Source: Bacteroides fragilis (lineage in GTDB: Bacteria; Bacteroidota; Bacteroidia; Bacteroidales; Bacteroidaceae). Taken from it: a DNA stretch of 64,000 bases. Positions within the stretch are counted from its first letter, which is position 1; each line of letters starts with the position of its first letter. This document shows, in pieces, positions 41,075 to 50,170 of the stretch. Made by a program: the position numbers and the translations under genes. The DNA is taken from contig NZ_SZUU01000005.1 of NCBI RefSeq assembly GCF_019583405.1, forward strand, positions 1 through 64,000, in the 5' to 3' direction. The notes under the pieces were generated by a model. It was not told the DNA's origin. It did not search any database and was given only the letters and a program-made list of their open reading frames with translations.

Positions 41075-43261
41075 ATGAATAGAAACAAAGTAATTAACTC
41101 TTTCTGTAGCAGAAAGAGATGGGGGGAAGTTCTGTGTCTGGTTTTGCTTTTTCTCTACCCGGCTTCATTACATGCCGATGAAGGTATGTGGATGCTGGGC
41201 AATCTGAATAAAGAAACCCGTAAAGCGATGAAAGAACTGGGATTGCAGATGCCTGCCGACCGGCTTTACAGTACGAAGCGTCCGTCGCTGAAAGACGCTG
41301 TGGTCAGTTTCGGAGGATTCTGCTCGGGAGTAGTCGTTTCCCAGGATGGCCTGGTATTTACCAATCATCACTGCGGGTTCAGCAGCATACAACAACATAG
41401 TTCGGTTGACCACGATTATCTGAAAGACGGGTTCGTGGCGCATAGCCGGGAAGAAGAGTTGCCCAATCCCGAGTTGTATGTCCGCTTCCTGCTACGTACA
41501 GAAGACGTTACCCGCCGCGTCCTGAAAGCTACAACACCCGGTATGACCGAAGCTGAACGAGGTTTGGCCATCGATTCGATGATGATATTAATAGGGGATG
41601 AAGTCTCGAAAAAAGACTCCACATTGGTTGGCATTGTAGATGCTTATTACGGAGGCAATGAGTTTTGGCTTTCCGTTTACCGCGATTTCAACGATGTGCG
41701 TCTGGTGTTTGCGCCACCGTCCTCTATCGGTAAGTTCGGATGGGACACGGACAACTGGATGTGGCCCCGTCATACAGGCGATTTTTGTGTCTTTCGCATT
41801 TATGCCGATAAGGAGAACCGCCCTGCGGATTATTCGCCCGATAACGTGCCCTATCACCCCGAATATGTAGCTCCGATTACGTTGGATGGATATAAAGAAG
41901 GTTCGTTTTGCATGACGTTGGGTTATCCCGGCAGTACAGAACGTTATCTTTCTTCGTTTGGTATCGAGGAAATGATGAACGGGATGAATCAGGCTATGAT
42001 CGACGTCCGCGGAGTGAAACAGGCCATTTGGAAACGTGAGATGGACCGGAGAGATTCTATCCGTATCAAATATGCGTCGAAATATGACGAAAGCTCCAAT
42101 TACTGGAAAAACAGTATCGGAACCAATAAAGCTATACGCAAACTAAAGGTGCTGGATAAAAAGCGCCAGGCAGAAGACGCGCTCCGAAAGTGGATTCAGA
42201 AGACTCCGTCAGAACGGGAGAAGTTGCTGCACCTGATGTCGTCGCTCGAACTGAACTACAAGGATCGTAAAGAGGTGAACCGGGCGATGGCCTATTTCGG
42301 AGAGTCGTTTATTAACGGTCCCGAATTGGTGCAATTTGCGCTGACCATCCTGAACTTCGACTTCGAAGCGGAACAGAAGCAGGTGGTGGCTCAGCTCCAG
42401 AAATTGCTCGATAAATATGCAAACTATGATGTGACCATTGATAAAGAAGTGTTTGTAGCCATGTTGAAGGAGTATCGGAGCAAAGTGGACCAGGCATATC
42501 TGCCTGATCTTTACCAAACCATAGATACGCTTTACGGAGGCAATGAACAGATGTATGTTGATTCACTGTATGCTCATTCTGAGATTACTTCTCCACGCGG
42601 CTTGAAGCGTTTCCTGGAACGCGATACTACTTTCCATATGGTCGATGACCCTGCTGTTTCGCTGGGCATTGATTTGATTGTGAAGCTTTTCGATATGCGT
42701 GGCCAAATGGCTGAGGCTTCTGATAATATAGAAAAGGAGGAACGAGAGTTTAATGCCGCTATGAGAAGGATGTATGCTGACCGCAATTTCTATCCGGATG
42801 CCAACTCGACAATGCGGCTGAGTTTCGGTACCATAGGCAGCTATTCACCTTACGACGGTGCCGACTATAACTATTATACTACGGTAAAGGGAATTTTCGA
42901 GAAGGTAAAGGAGCACAGTGGTGACCCCGACTTTGCTGTACAACCGGAAGTCCTGTCCCTGCTGGCATCAGGTGATTTCGGACGTTATGCCGATGAAAAG
43001 GGAGATATGAATGTATGTTTCATCTCAAACAATGACATTACGGGTGGCAATTCCGGCAGTGCCATGTTCAACGGCAACGGTGAACTGCTGGGGTTGGCAT
43101 TCGACGGGAATTGGGAAGCGATGAGTAGCGATATCGTTTTCGAACCCGAAGTACAACGCTGTATCGGGGTCGATGTACGATATATGCTCTTTATTATCGA
43201 AAAGTTCGGAAAAGCAAGCCAGCTGATACAAGAACTGAAAATAGAAGACCGAAAGAAGTAA
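41075..43261 (+). CDS. S46 family dipeptidyl peptidase (DPP7/DPP11 type)
   Basis: A periplasmic chymotrypsin-fold dipeptidyl peptidase, 728 residues. The signal peptide ends before ADEGMWMLGNL, the usual mature start. The catalytic His is in VFTNHHCGF near residue 98 and the Ser in TGGNSGSAMFNG near residue 660. The position held by Gly in DPP7 and Arg in DPP11 is Gly here (FDGNWEAMS, about 678), pointing to DPP7-like preference for hydrophobic P1 residues. That specificity call rests on remembered residue rules. With the S9 and M16 peptidases it adds to peptide breakdown capacity. Confidence 0.92.
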   Translation: MNRNKVINSFCSRKRWGEVLCLVLLFLYPASLHADEGMWMLGNLNKETRKAMKELGLQMPADRLYSTKRPSLKDAVVSFGGFCSGVVVSQDGLVFTNHHCGFSSIQQHSSVDHDYLKDGFVAHSREEELPNPELYVRFLLRTEDVTRRVLKATTPGMTEAERGLAIDSMMILIGDEVSKKDSTLVGIVDAYYGGNEFWLSVYRDFNDVRLVFAPPSSIGKFGWDTDNWMWPRHTGDFCVFRIYADKENRPADYSPDNVPYHPEYVAPITLDGYKEGSFCMTLGYPGSTERYLSSFGIEEMMNGMNQAMIDVRGVKQAIWKREMDRRDSIRIKYASKYDESSNYWKNSIGTNKAIRKLKVLDKKRQAEDALRKWIQKTPSEREKLLHLMSSLELNYKDRKEVNRAMAYFGESFINGPELVQFALTILNFDFEAEQKQVVAQLQKLLDKYANYDVTIDKEVFVAMLKEYRSKVDQAYLPDLYQTIDTLYGGNEQMYVDSLYAHSEITSPRGLKRFLERDTTFHMVDDPAVSLGIDLIVKLFDMRGQMAEASDNIEKEEREFNAAMRRMYADRNFYPDANSTMRLSFGTIGSYSPYDGADYNYYTTVKGIFEKVKEHSGDPDFAVQPEVLSLLASGDFGRYADEKGDMNVCFISNNDITGGNSGSAMFNGNGELLGLAFDGNWEAMSSDIVFEPEVQRCIGVDVRYMLFIIEKFGKASQLIQELKIEDRKK

Positions 43262-43270
43262 GCCCTTACC

Positions 43271-44134
43271 CTAACGTCTCAGTATGATTACGATTACTGC
43301 TGAGATTATGAGCAGAATGCCGATTCCGATGCTCCGGGTAAAGGGTTCGCCGAACATAAAGATACCTACACAAACAGCTGTTACCGGCTCCATGGCTCCA
43401 AGTACGGAAGTGAGCGTGGAGCCGATGCTTTTTACGGCCTGTACTAATGCCAGGTTAGAGATTACGGTTGGAATCAATGCCAGCAGCAGCAGATTTCCTC
43501 CCGTATGCCAGTCGGGAATAGCTTGAATACCCGTGGTCGCGCCTATCCCCACCAGCAGGAAAAACGTACCGAACAGAAAAACATAGAAAGTAAGCCTTAG
43601 CCCTTTCATCTGTCCGATCTTGAGTTGACTCACCGTAACCAGATAAAGCGCATATCCCAAAGCCGAGAGGAGAACAATGAACAATCCGATGGCAGTAATT
43701 CCACCGGAACTGTCGCCGTAAGAAAGGCAGGAGACACCGACTACGGCAAGAGCGATGGCGAAGAAGCGCCAGGCTGACTTCTTTTCGCGGAAAAAGATCA
43801 TCATAATCAGCGTGGTCAGTACCGGATACATGAAATGGATGGTAGTGGCTACCCCGCTTGCCATGAATTTATATCCCCAGAACAAGAAGACTGCGGACAT
43901 CAGATAGAGGAAGGCAAGTAGCGACAGCGAAGGGATTTCTTTGCGGCTGATACGGAAAGACTGTTTGTCGAGCAACAGAATACATCCCAAAGCTAAGCAG
44001 GCGAACAGGAACCGATAAAACAGGATGGATTCGAAGTGCATTCCCTCACGCATGGCAGGGATGGTGAAAAGAGGAATCAGCCCGAAGGAGGCCGATGAAA
44101 GCAGACCGTAAAGGAAACCATTAAATTTGTTCAT
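43271..44134 (-). CDS. EamA/DMT family transporter
   Basis: 287 residues, ten membrane segments in two EamA repeats. The first repeat has LLSSASFGLIPLFTIPAMRE and the second contains VLGAMEPVTAVCVGIFMFGE, the usual end of the repeat. It is a drug/metabolite exporter of unknown substrate. Convergent with the S46 peptidase gene (9 bp between stops). A -7 box TACCTTTG (minus) lies at 44169-44176. Confidence 0.88.
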   Translation of the reverse strand: MNKFNGFLYGLLSSASFGLIPLFTIPAMREGMHFESILFYRFLFACLALGCILLLDKQSFRISRKEIPSLSLLAFLYLMSAVFLFWGYKFMASGVATTIHFMYPVLTTLIMMIFFREKKSAWRFFAIALAVVGVSCLSYGDSSGGITAIGLFIVLLSALGYALYLVTVSQLKIGQMKGLRLTFYVFLFGTFFLLVGIGATTGIQAIPDWHTGGNLLLLALIPTVISNLALVQAVKSIGSTLTSVLGAMEPVTAVCVGIFMFGEPFTRSIGIGILLIISAVIVIILRR

Positions 44135-44168
44135 ACCCGAAAACTATTACCTGTTTTTTAAATTCACG

Positions 44169-44176
44169 CAAAGGTA
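44169..44176 (-). promoter_or_regulatory. -7 element for EamA transporter gene
   Basis: TACCTTTG on the minus strand fits TAnnTTTG, 35 bp before the start codon. Confidence 0.45.
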
Positions 44177-44608
44177 GTGTTTTTGGGGACAATATAAATA
44201 AGAGAACCCTGACTTAATCTTTTCTTATCATTTTGACTTTTTGCTTTCCTGACCCTTCCAGAATCGTTTATTTCGGGTCTCTCTCCGGTTGGTGTGAAAA
44301 AAACGTCCGGAATTTGCATTAGGCTCGGGATTCGTTGTCTTTGATTCGATTGATCTGCTTTCTCTTTTCAGGGTATGTCGGGCGATTGCAAACAAATAGT
44401 TGTTTTATCTCTTTGTTTGAGCTCTTTTTGGTAGTTTCCGGTTGCTGCTCTATTGAAATGAACCAGGTTGTGAACAGAAGCTTTTTCGGAAAAAGTGGGA
44501 ATAAAGAAGGCCTCTTCTTCCGATAGAGTAAGCATTTGCTCCGGATGGAGTAACCTTTCGGGGGAAATGCAGGTTGCATTTCGTCCGGAAGCCTGCTCTT
44601 CGGAGTGA

Positions 44609-44669
44609 GAAAGCCCGGCTCTTCATCCCGCTCAGACCGTTGCTAAGTGAAGTGAAGAGCCGGGCTTTC
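44609..44669. other. Perfect 16-bp stem-loop downstream of DEAD-box helicase gene
   Basis: The arms GAAAGCCCGGCTCTTC and GAAGAGCCGGGCTTTC flank a 29-nt loop, with further imperfect pairing outside (CTTCGGAG against CTCTCCGAAAG). It could stabilise or end the helicase mRNA. Confidence 0.6.
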
Positions 44670-44778
44670 ATCCGGCTTCTCTCCGAAAGAGAAATTTTAT
44701 AAGAAAGGGAAGTAAGCAGGGAACGGCTAATCAGGTCTTTTAGAAAGTTGACAGACCGTTCTTCCTATCTTTTTGTCT

Positions 44779-46692
44779 TTAGCTCTTCTTGGGCTTTCTT
44801 CTTGCCCATCCCTCTTCGCTGAAGTCGGGTTCGGCATCTTTAAAGAACTGCTTCCATTCATCTTTACCTTTAGGACCACGTGCCTCTGAGTATCCCCGTT
44901 CCTCACGGCTTGGTTTTCCTGTTTTTTTTGCGTCGGCTTGTTTTCCGGTTTTTCCACTCCTGCTTCTTTCTTTGTATCCGGCAGATGTACCCGAAGTTTC
45001 TTTCCCTCTTCCGCTGCGTTCGTTGCTTTCGCTACGCTTAACGCGACCTTTGCGCTCCGTAGATGCTTCTTCACCGGCTACTTCGACCGAGACCTTACGG
45101 CCGTTCCAGTTTGTCCGGTTGAGAGCTTTTACAACGCTTTGTGCCTGCTTCTCTTCTACTTCAAAGAATGAAAAATTCTTCATCAGGTCAATACGTCCCA
45201 GTTCCACCCGTCCGCGTGTATTGCTGTTGAGCAGGCTAATCAGTTCATGAGGGAAGAAGTTATCTATTTTGCCCAGATTGATAAAGAGGCGTGTAAAGCC
45301 TGGTTCTGCTTTGCGGCTACCTTGCCCGTCACGGCTTTTGCCCGTACGTTCACCACGTCCGTCAGTAGGTGCCTGAATCTCTTCGCGGTTACGATAATAA
45401 TCGAGGAACCGATTGAACTCGTGCGATACCATCCGCTTGATAAGGTCTTCCTTGCTCAGCCATTCCAGTTTACGATAAATTTCGGGCATGAAATCGTTAA
45501 TGTCTTCCTCGTTTACCTTTACTTTTTCAAGGTCATCGATCACTTTAAGAAGCTGTTTCTCGCAAATCTGTTTGCCGGTAGGCATCTCGCCGGCAATGAA
45601 CTTCTTGCCGATGATACGCTCTATTTCGCGCATTTTTCCCTTTTCACGCAGGTTGATAATCGCAATCGATGTACCTGTCTTACCGGCACGTCCGGTACGT
45701 CCGCTGCGGTGTGTGTAGCTTTCCGTATCATCCGGCAACCCGTAGTTGATGACGTGTGTCAGGTCGTCTACGTCCAGTCCGCGTGCGGCGACGTCTGTGG
45801 CTACCAGTATCTGGAGGTTGCGAATACGGAACTTCTGCATCACCGTGTCACGCTGTGCCTGCGAAAGTTCTCCGTGCAGTGAATCGGCGTTATAACCTTC
45901 CTGCATCAGTTTATCGGCAATCTCCTGAGTCTCTTTACGGGTACGGCAGAAGACGATACCGTAAATCTGCGGATAATAGTCTACGATGCGTTTCAATGCA
46001 GCATATTTATCTTTTGCGTGTACGGTATATACCACATGCTTCACATTGCTCGTACTTTCGTTTTTGCGTCCGATGGTAATCTCTTTTGCATCGTGAAGAT
46101 AGTTCTTCGAAATACGGGCTATTTCGGGGCTCATCGTAGCCGAGAAAAGCAGTGTGTTGCGTTCCTGCGGAACATCGGACAGAATAGCGTTTATGCTCTC
46201 CGTAAAGCCCATGTTAAGCATTTCGTCCGCTTCGTCCATCACCACGTTGGTGACAGTGGCAAGCGATACTGTTTTGCGTTCCATCAGGTCGAGCAGACGT
46301 CCCGGTGTGGCAACAATGATGTGCACACCCCGTTTCAGGCTGCGTATTTGGCTGTCGATGGACGAACCACCGTATACGGGCAATACTTTCAGCCCGTCAA
46401 TGTATTTGGAGTAATCGTTCAGATCGCCCGCTATCTGGAGGCAAAGCTCACGTGTAGGGCATAGAACGAGTGATTGGGGGATTCTGTTTTTTACGTTAAT
46501 TTTTTGGATGAGGGGCAAGCCAAACGCTGCGGTCTTACCCGTTCCTGTCTGTGCAAGAGCTACTACATCATTGTTCTCTCCTAAAAGGTATGGAATCACT
46601 TCCTCCTGTACCGGCATGGGATTCTCGTATCCCATCTCTTCAATAGCTTTACGTATCTCCGGAGAAACGCCAAGCTCTTCAAATGTCTTCAT
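44779..46692 (-). CDS. DEAD-box RNA helicase (DeaD/CsdA-like)
   Basis: 637 residues from the ATG at 46692 (MKTFEELGVSPEIRKAIEEM). All core motifs are visible: Q motif (YENPMPVQ), AQTGTGKT, PTRELCLQ, ATPGRLLD, DEAD, SAT, ATDVAARGLD and HRSGRTGRAG. After a helical linker, a DbpA-type RNA-binding domain follows (FTRLFINLGKIDNFFPHELI to WNGRKVSVEVA, about 475-550). The last ~85 residues are a Lys/Arg/Ser/Gly tail. Likely role: ribosome assembly or cold-shock RNA remodelling. A -7 box TATCTTTG (minus) is at 46723-46730. Confidence 0.94.
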   Translation of the reverse strand: MKTFEELGVSPEIRKAIEEMGYENPMPVQEEVIPYLLGENNDVVALAQTGTGKTAAFGLPLIQKINVKNRIPQSLVLCPTRELCLQIAGDLNDYSKYIDGLKVLPVYGGSSIDSQIRSLKRGVHIIVATPGRLLDLMERKTVSLATVTNVVMDEADEMLNMGFTESINAILSDVPQERNTLLFSATMSPEIARISKNYLHDAKEITIGRKNESTSNVKHVVYTVHAKDKYAALKRIVDYYPQIYGIVFCRTRKETQEIADKLMQEGYNADSLHGELSQAQRDTVMQKFRIRNLQILVATDVAARGLDVDDLTHVINYGLPDDTESYTHRSGRTGRAGKTGTSIAIINLREKGKMREIERIIGKKFIAGEMPTGKQICEKQLLKVIDDLEKVKVNEEDINDFMPEIYRKLEWLSKEDLIKRMVSHEFNRFLDYYRNREEIQAPTDGRGERTGKSRDGQGSRKAEPGFTRLFINLGKIDNFFPHELISLLNSNTRGRVELGRIDLMKNFSFFEVEEKQAQSVVKALNRTNWNGRKVSVEVAGEEASTERKGRVKRSESNERSGRGKETSGTSAGYKERSRSGKTGKQADAKKTGKPSREERGYSEARGPKGKDEWKQFFKDAEPDFSEEGWARRKPKKS

Positions 46693-46722
46693 TAAATCTC
46701 TGTATATCTTTATATTCGGGTG

Positions 46723-46730
46723 CAAAGATA
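46723..46730 (-). promoter_or_regulatory. -7 element for DEAD-box helicase gene
   Basis: TATCTTTG on the minus strand, 31 bp before the chosen ATG, supports the start at 46692. Confidence 0.5.
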
Positions 46731-46786
46731 CGGATTAATTATGAATTACGAACGATAACAATAAATAATGATGGACAAAAAATGCG

Positions 46787-47842
46787 TTATTCCAGCAAGA
46801 TGCTGCGTAGTCTGTGTGTGTCCTCGGGCTGCAGACCGATTGCTTTCTGCAGATAGGTGGGTACATCACCGTATTTGCGCTCTATTTCGTCTTTGGCTGC
46901 ATTGAGGAAATCTTCTTTTGCGGAGAAGAGAGTGGTAATGGCTTCCTGCGAGTTGGCGGGCAGGTTATAAGCGTACTTGGACGCTTTGGGGATATTAAAG
47001 TAATCGTTGCTCAGACGGTAATCTTCCATAATGATATCCGCATTAATATCTAAAGCAGCCAGTATCAGGGCAGATACGATGCCGGTTCGTCCTTTTCCCG
47101 ACGAGCAGTGAATCACTACCGGATAGCTATTGGGATCAAGCAGGATGTCGAATATTTCCTTGTATTCCTTCTGGTATTTTGCCACCAGTTCGCGGTTCAT
47201 CGCTTCCACCATGTGATAAATGGTATCCGTCTTGATCTTCTCTTGTTGTATGCCGTGCAGGATATGTTCCATATCACCCGTACTGATAGGGATATGCACC
47301 ACATTGAATCCTTTTTGCAAAGGAGGCGTATTATGAAGTTCGCTTTCGGAGCGCAGGTCCAGAATGGTTTTGATGCCCAGATTCTGTAGTTTTCTGAAGG
47401 CAAAGCAATTCAGGCTGTCTATCTGTGCCGAACGGTAGAGCTTGCCCCAGCGTACGTGCTTTCCTGTAGCGGATTTATATCCTCCCAAGTCGCGGAAGTT
47501 CTGTATGCCGGGCATATTTACATTACGGGGAGCCACTTTTACACGGTATTTGTCATTGAATACCATTGTATAATAGGAGCGTTTGGAAGGATCGTTGGTC
47601 ACAATCGTTATCCGTGCGTCGGAGATGTTAGCCATGGCGACGGGATTGTCTTCGGGTATGAACTCCGGATTGTCGGATGCATATACTTTCACCTGCCCCT
47701 TGATGAGAGGGGTTGTTTCCCATTTAAGAATACAGTTTCCTATATTATTCTCTTCGCAAACCACCGAAATGTTAGGAGACATGTCTGTGCACGAAGGCAG
47801 AATAAGTAAAATAGTTAGTAAATTGAACAGGTTTTTGTACAT
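46787..47842 (-). CDS. Tyrosine-protein phosphatase lipoprotein
   Basis: 351 residues. A lipoprotein signal (TILLILPSC, Cys about 18) precedes a ~75-residue beta-sandwich and then a phosphatase domain. The P-loop is HCSSGKGRTGIV (Cys246, Arg252), matching C-x5-R. NFRDLGGYKSATGKHVRWGKLYRSAQ is the conserved start of the Y_phosphatase3 family. Being secreted, it more likely acts on phospho-sugars, phosphoinositides or host phosphotyrosine than on cytoplasmic proteins. A -7 box TATCTTTG (minus) is at 47872-47879. Confidence 0.88.
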   Translation of the reverse strand: MYKNLFNLLTILLILPSCTDMSPNISVVCEENNIGNCILKWETTPLIKGQVKVYASDNPEFIPEDNPVAMANISDARITIVTNDPSKRSYYTMVFNDKYRVKVAPRNVNMPGIQNFRDLGGYKSATGKHVRWGKLYRSAQIDSLNCFAFRKLQNLGIKTILDLRSESELHNTPPLQKGFNVVHIPISTGDMEHILHGIQQEKIKTDTIYHMVEAMNRELVAKYQKEYKEIFDILLDPNSYPVVIHCSSGKGRTGIVSALILAALDINADIIMEDYRLSNDYFNIPKASKYAYNLPANSQEAITTLFSAKEDFLNAAKDEIERKYGDVPTYLQKAIGLQPEDTHRLRSILLE

Positions 47843-47871
47843 AGTTCGTATTTGTCTGAAAGCACTATTTG

Positions 47872-47879
47872 CAAAGATA
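47872..47879 (-). promoter_or_regulatory. -7 element for tyrosine phosphatase gene
   Basis: TATCTTTG on the minus strand, 30 bp before the start codon. Confidence 0.5.
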
Positions 47880-47935
47880 TGGATTCTTGTTACATGGTAT
47901 AATTACTTTGCTATAATTAGACAACGTTAATAGTA

Positions 47936-48020
47936 ATTAGCTACAGGCTACGGGCTACGCGCTACGGGTAATTATGCCGGATGATGCACATTTACTTGTT
48001 GCTTGTAGCTCGTAACTGAC
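47936..48020. repeat. Word-repeat with four 7-bp units (GCTACGG)
   Basis: Four consecutive 7-mers GCTACAG, GCTACGG, GCTACGC and GCTACGG occupy 47940-47967. A partly complementary stretch (TTGCTTGTAGCTCGTAACTG) lies at 47999-48018. It fills the gap between the phosphatase promoter and the end of the sugar kinase gene. Confidence 0.75.
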
Positions 48021-48025
48021 AAGCA

Positions 48026-48946
48026 TTAACGGTAGTTTGCCGCAAACTTCTCCGATACGGAGTTACTGAAACTCTTGCAGACTTCTGCGGAGAAATCCTG
48101 ACCGCATTGTATCACCTTATCCCAGGTCTCCTCACTCAGGTTTTGCAAGTCGCGGTAACGGACGTCATATTTTAACATGCCGTAGATCAGGCCGGCATTG
48201 AAGTTGTCTCCTGCACCGATGGTACTGACTGCTTGCAACGGGGTGACAGGATACTCTTTCGATATTGTGTTGGTACGCAGCGAGATTTTCTCCGCTCCGG
48301 CTGTACAAAGGAATAGCGGACAATAGAACTTGATTTTGTCCTTGTAGATCTTCTCTACGTCTTTGATTCCGTACATGTAATAGAAGTCTTCCAGAGATCC
48401 CCTTACGATGTCGGCATATTCCAGATTCTCGATAATGGTTGGAGCTAACTTCATAGCTTCGTTCTTATGTGAAGAACGGAAATTGGGATCATAATATACA
48501 ATCGCCTTTTTCTCTCTCGCTATGTCCAGCAGTTCCAGAATCTTGTCGCGTAAGACCGGATTCAGGGCATAGTATGAACCGATGACAATGATATCATCTT
48601 CGTTGATGGGAGGGAACAAAACGTCCAGCCGCTGTTTGGGATAGTCTTTATAGAAGATGTATTCCGCGTCGCTGTGTTCGTTCAGGAAAGCCAGGGATAC
48701 GGGCGATTTGCCATCCGGGAACACATTGACGTGATCCGTCGGGATATGATTGTCACGCATGAATTGCAAGATGATGTTTCCAACATGGTCGTTGCCCGTT
48801 TCGCTGATGAAACATACATTGACTCCCATGCGTCCTAAAGAAACGATGCCGTTGAAAACAGAGCCTCCGGGAACGGCTGCCGAAGGCTGGTCGTTCCGGA
48901 AGATAATATCGAGTATGGTCTCTCCGATGCCGATTACTTTACGCAT
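48026..48946 (-). CDS. PfkB-family carbohydrate kinase
   Basis: 306 residues. The N-terminal VIGIGETILDIIFRNDQP and the two-glycine GGSVFNGIVSLGRMG are PfkB signature 1. ISTIGAGDNFNAGLIYGML is signature 2, with the catalytic Asp. Fructokinase or a related sugar kinase is likely. The gene overlaps the SIS isomerase by 13 bp, so the pair probably handle one sugar phosphate pathway. Confidence 0.9.
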   Translation of the reverse strand: MRKVIGIGETILDIIFRNDQPSAAVPGGSVFNGIVSLGRMGVNVCFISETGNDHVGNIILQFMRDNHIPTDHVNVFPDGKSPVSLAFLNEHSDAEYIFYKDYPKQRLDVLFPPINEDDIIVIGSYYALNPVLRDKILELLDIAREKKAIVYYDPNFRSSHKNEAMKLAPTIIENLEYADIVRGSLEDFYYMYGIKDVEKIYKDKIKFYCPLFLCTAGAEKISLRTNTISKEYPVTPLQAVSTIGAGDNFNAGLIYGMLKYDVRYRDLQNLSEETWDKVIQCGQDFSAEVCKSFSNSVSEKFAANYR

Positions 48947-49539
48947 AGTTTTCTTGATTTTTCACCCAGATAACCACCGTGATGGCGTTTGGAGTATTCT
49001 TCGATAGTGAATTCAGTCCTTTTCATTGTTTGTACCACGAGGATATCGCCGATGACGGTCATTACCGTAGTCGAGGTAGTAGGGGTCATGCCCAGTGTAC
49101 AAACCTCGGCAGGGTGCCCTGTACTCAGGCATACATCTGATTCGCTGGCAAGCGGACTGTCGGGGTTTCCGGTGATAACGATGAATTTAAGGCCCGGATT
49201 CAGGTTGTGGGCCAACTGTGTTAATTCTACGATTTCACGGGTTTTTCCCGAGTTTGAAATCAACAGCAACAGGTCGTTTTCTTGCAGGATGCCCAGATCG
49301 CCATGTTGCGCTTCGCTGGGATGAAGGAAGACAGAGGGAATACCGGTCGAACAAAACGTAGTGGCGATGTTCATCGCTATTTGTCCGGCTTTACCCATGC
49401 CGGAAGTTACAAGTTTGCCTTTTTTTCTGTGTATTTGTTCCACAATCAACTCAACCGCCTTTTCGTAGGCATCGGTCACGGGAATATTCAGCACGGCTTG
49501 TGCTTCCTTTTGCAGGAGTTCTTGAATCGATTCAATCAT
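48934..49539 (-). CDS. SIS-domain sugar-phosphate isomerase (KpsF/GutQ-like, no CBS domains)
   Basis: 201 residues, a single SIS domain: VTSGMGKAGQIAMNIATTFC, then STGIPSVFLHPSEAQHGDLG and LLISNSGKTREIVELTQLA. It lacks the C-terminal CBS pair of full KpsF/GutQ arabinose-5-phosphate isomerases, so it could equally be a hexulose-phosphate-type isomerase. It overlaps the kinase gene by 13 bp downstream and shares one base with the LOG gene upstream: a tight three-gene operon. Confidence 0.85.
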   Translation of the reverse strand: MIESIQELLQKEAQAVLNIPVTDAYEKAVELIVEQIHRKKGKLVTSGMGKAGQIAMNIATTFCSTGIPSVFLHPSEAQHGDLGILQENDLLLLISNSGKTREIVELTQLAHNLNPGLKFIVITGNPDSPLASESDVCLSTGHPAEVCTLGMTPTTSTTVMTVIGDILVVQTMKRTEFTIEEYSKRHHGGYLGEKSRKLCVK

Positions 49540-50069
49540 TATATCTTAGTTGTTAATTCATTAAATGTGTTTGCTACTTCATAATAGGAGGACAGCGGAT
49601 GGCGGGCAAATCCTCTTGCCTGTAATTCGCTGAGTACGGCAAGCAACGGGCTATAAAAACCATTTGCGTTGTAGAAGATCACTTTCTTCTGGTGATAACC
49701 GATGGAAGCGGCTGCCATGACATGAAATACTTCATCCAGCGTGCCGATACCGCCGGGGAGAGCCACCAATACATCCGACTGTTGCAGGATGATATCTTTG
49801 CGGTCACTCAGATTGTGTGTGCGGATCATTTCATCGAGATATGTACTCACTTTGCCGTTCTCTTCAAGTTTGGAGGGTACTACACCGATGACACGTCCCC
49901 CGCTTTCTTTGACTGCCTTTGCCACACATTCCATGAGTCCGAGGTTGGCACCACCGTAGATAAGTGTCTTGCCGTTTCTTCCCATCCATTCGCCAATCTG
50001 ATGGGCTGCATCGAAGAATGTCGGGTCGATGCTGTCGGATGCGGAACAGAAAATTCCTATCTTTTCCAT
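49539..50069 (-). CDS. LOG-family protein (TIGR00730 Rossmann fold)
   Basis: 176 residues. GGANLGLMECVAKAVKESGG and the PGGIGTLDEVFHVM motif define the LOG/lysine-decarboxylase-like family. Characterised members remove the ribose 5-monophosphate from N6-modified AMP (cytokinin riboside phosphoribohydrolase); in gut bacteria they may act on nucleotide 5-monophosphates in general. It is first in the LOG-SIS-kinase operon. Confidence 0.9.
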   Translation of the reverse strand: MEKIGIFCSASDSIDPTFFDAAHQIGEWMGRNGKTLIYGGANLGLMECVAKAVKESGGRVIGVVPSKLEENGKVSTYLDEMIRTHNLSDRKDIILQQSDVLVALPGGIGTLDEVFHVMAAASIGYHQKKVIFYNANGFYSPLLAVLSELQARGFARHPLSSYYEVANTFNELTTKI

Positions 50070-50135
50070 AAGGGTTATTGATGTTATAGCTTACAAATAT
50101 CTGCAATTTTCTATAAACGACAATAAGTTTTATTG

Positions 50136-50143
50136 TATTTTTG
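50136..50143 (+). promoter_or_regulatory. -7 element for M16 peptidase gene
   Basis: TATTTTTG fits TAnnTTTG, 27 bp before the ATG at 50171. A TTG start at 50141 would overlap it and is therefore unlikely. Confidence 0.5.
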
Positions 50144-50170
50144 TATCCTCAACCTAACTTAATAGTAAGA

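Larger units (their letters stand above)
44135..44778. other. Intergenic region with chain of hairpins
   Basis: About 640 bp. The ORFs in it are short, overlap on both strands and look accidental. It contains CTTTTTC/GAAAAAG (44481-44495), GAAATGCA/TGCATTTC (44564-44582) and a perfect 16-bp stem GAAAGCCCGGCTCTTC (44609-44624) with its complement (44654-44669). No strong T tract follows, though this is the 3' side of the helicase gene. Confidence 0.7.

Noticed and set aside
44319-44671. Two short overlapping minus-strand ORFs downstream of the EamA gene
   Set aside because: They overlap in different frames, cross hairpin sequences and have no start signal; taken as non-coding.
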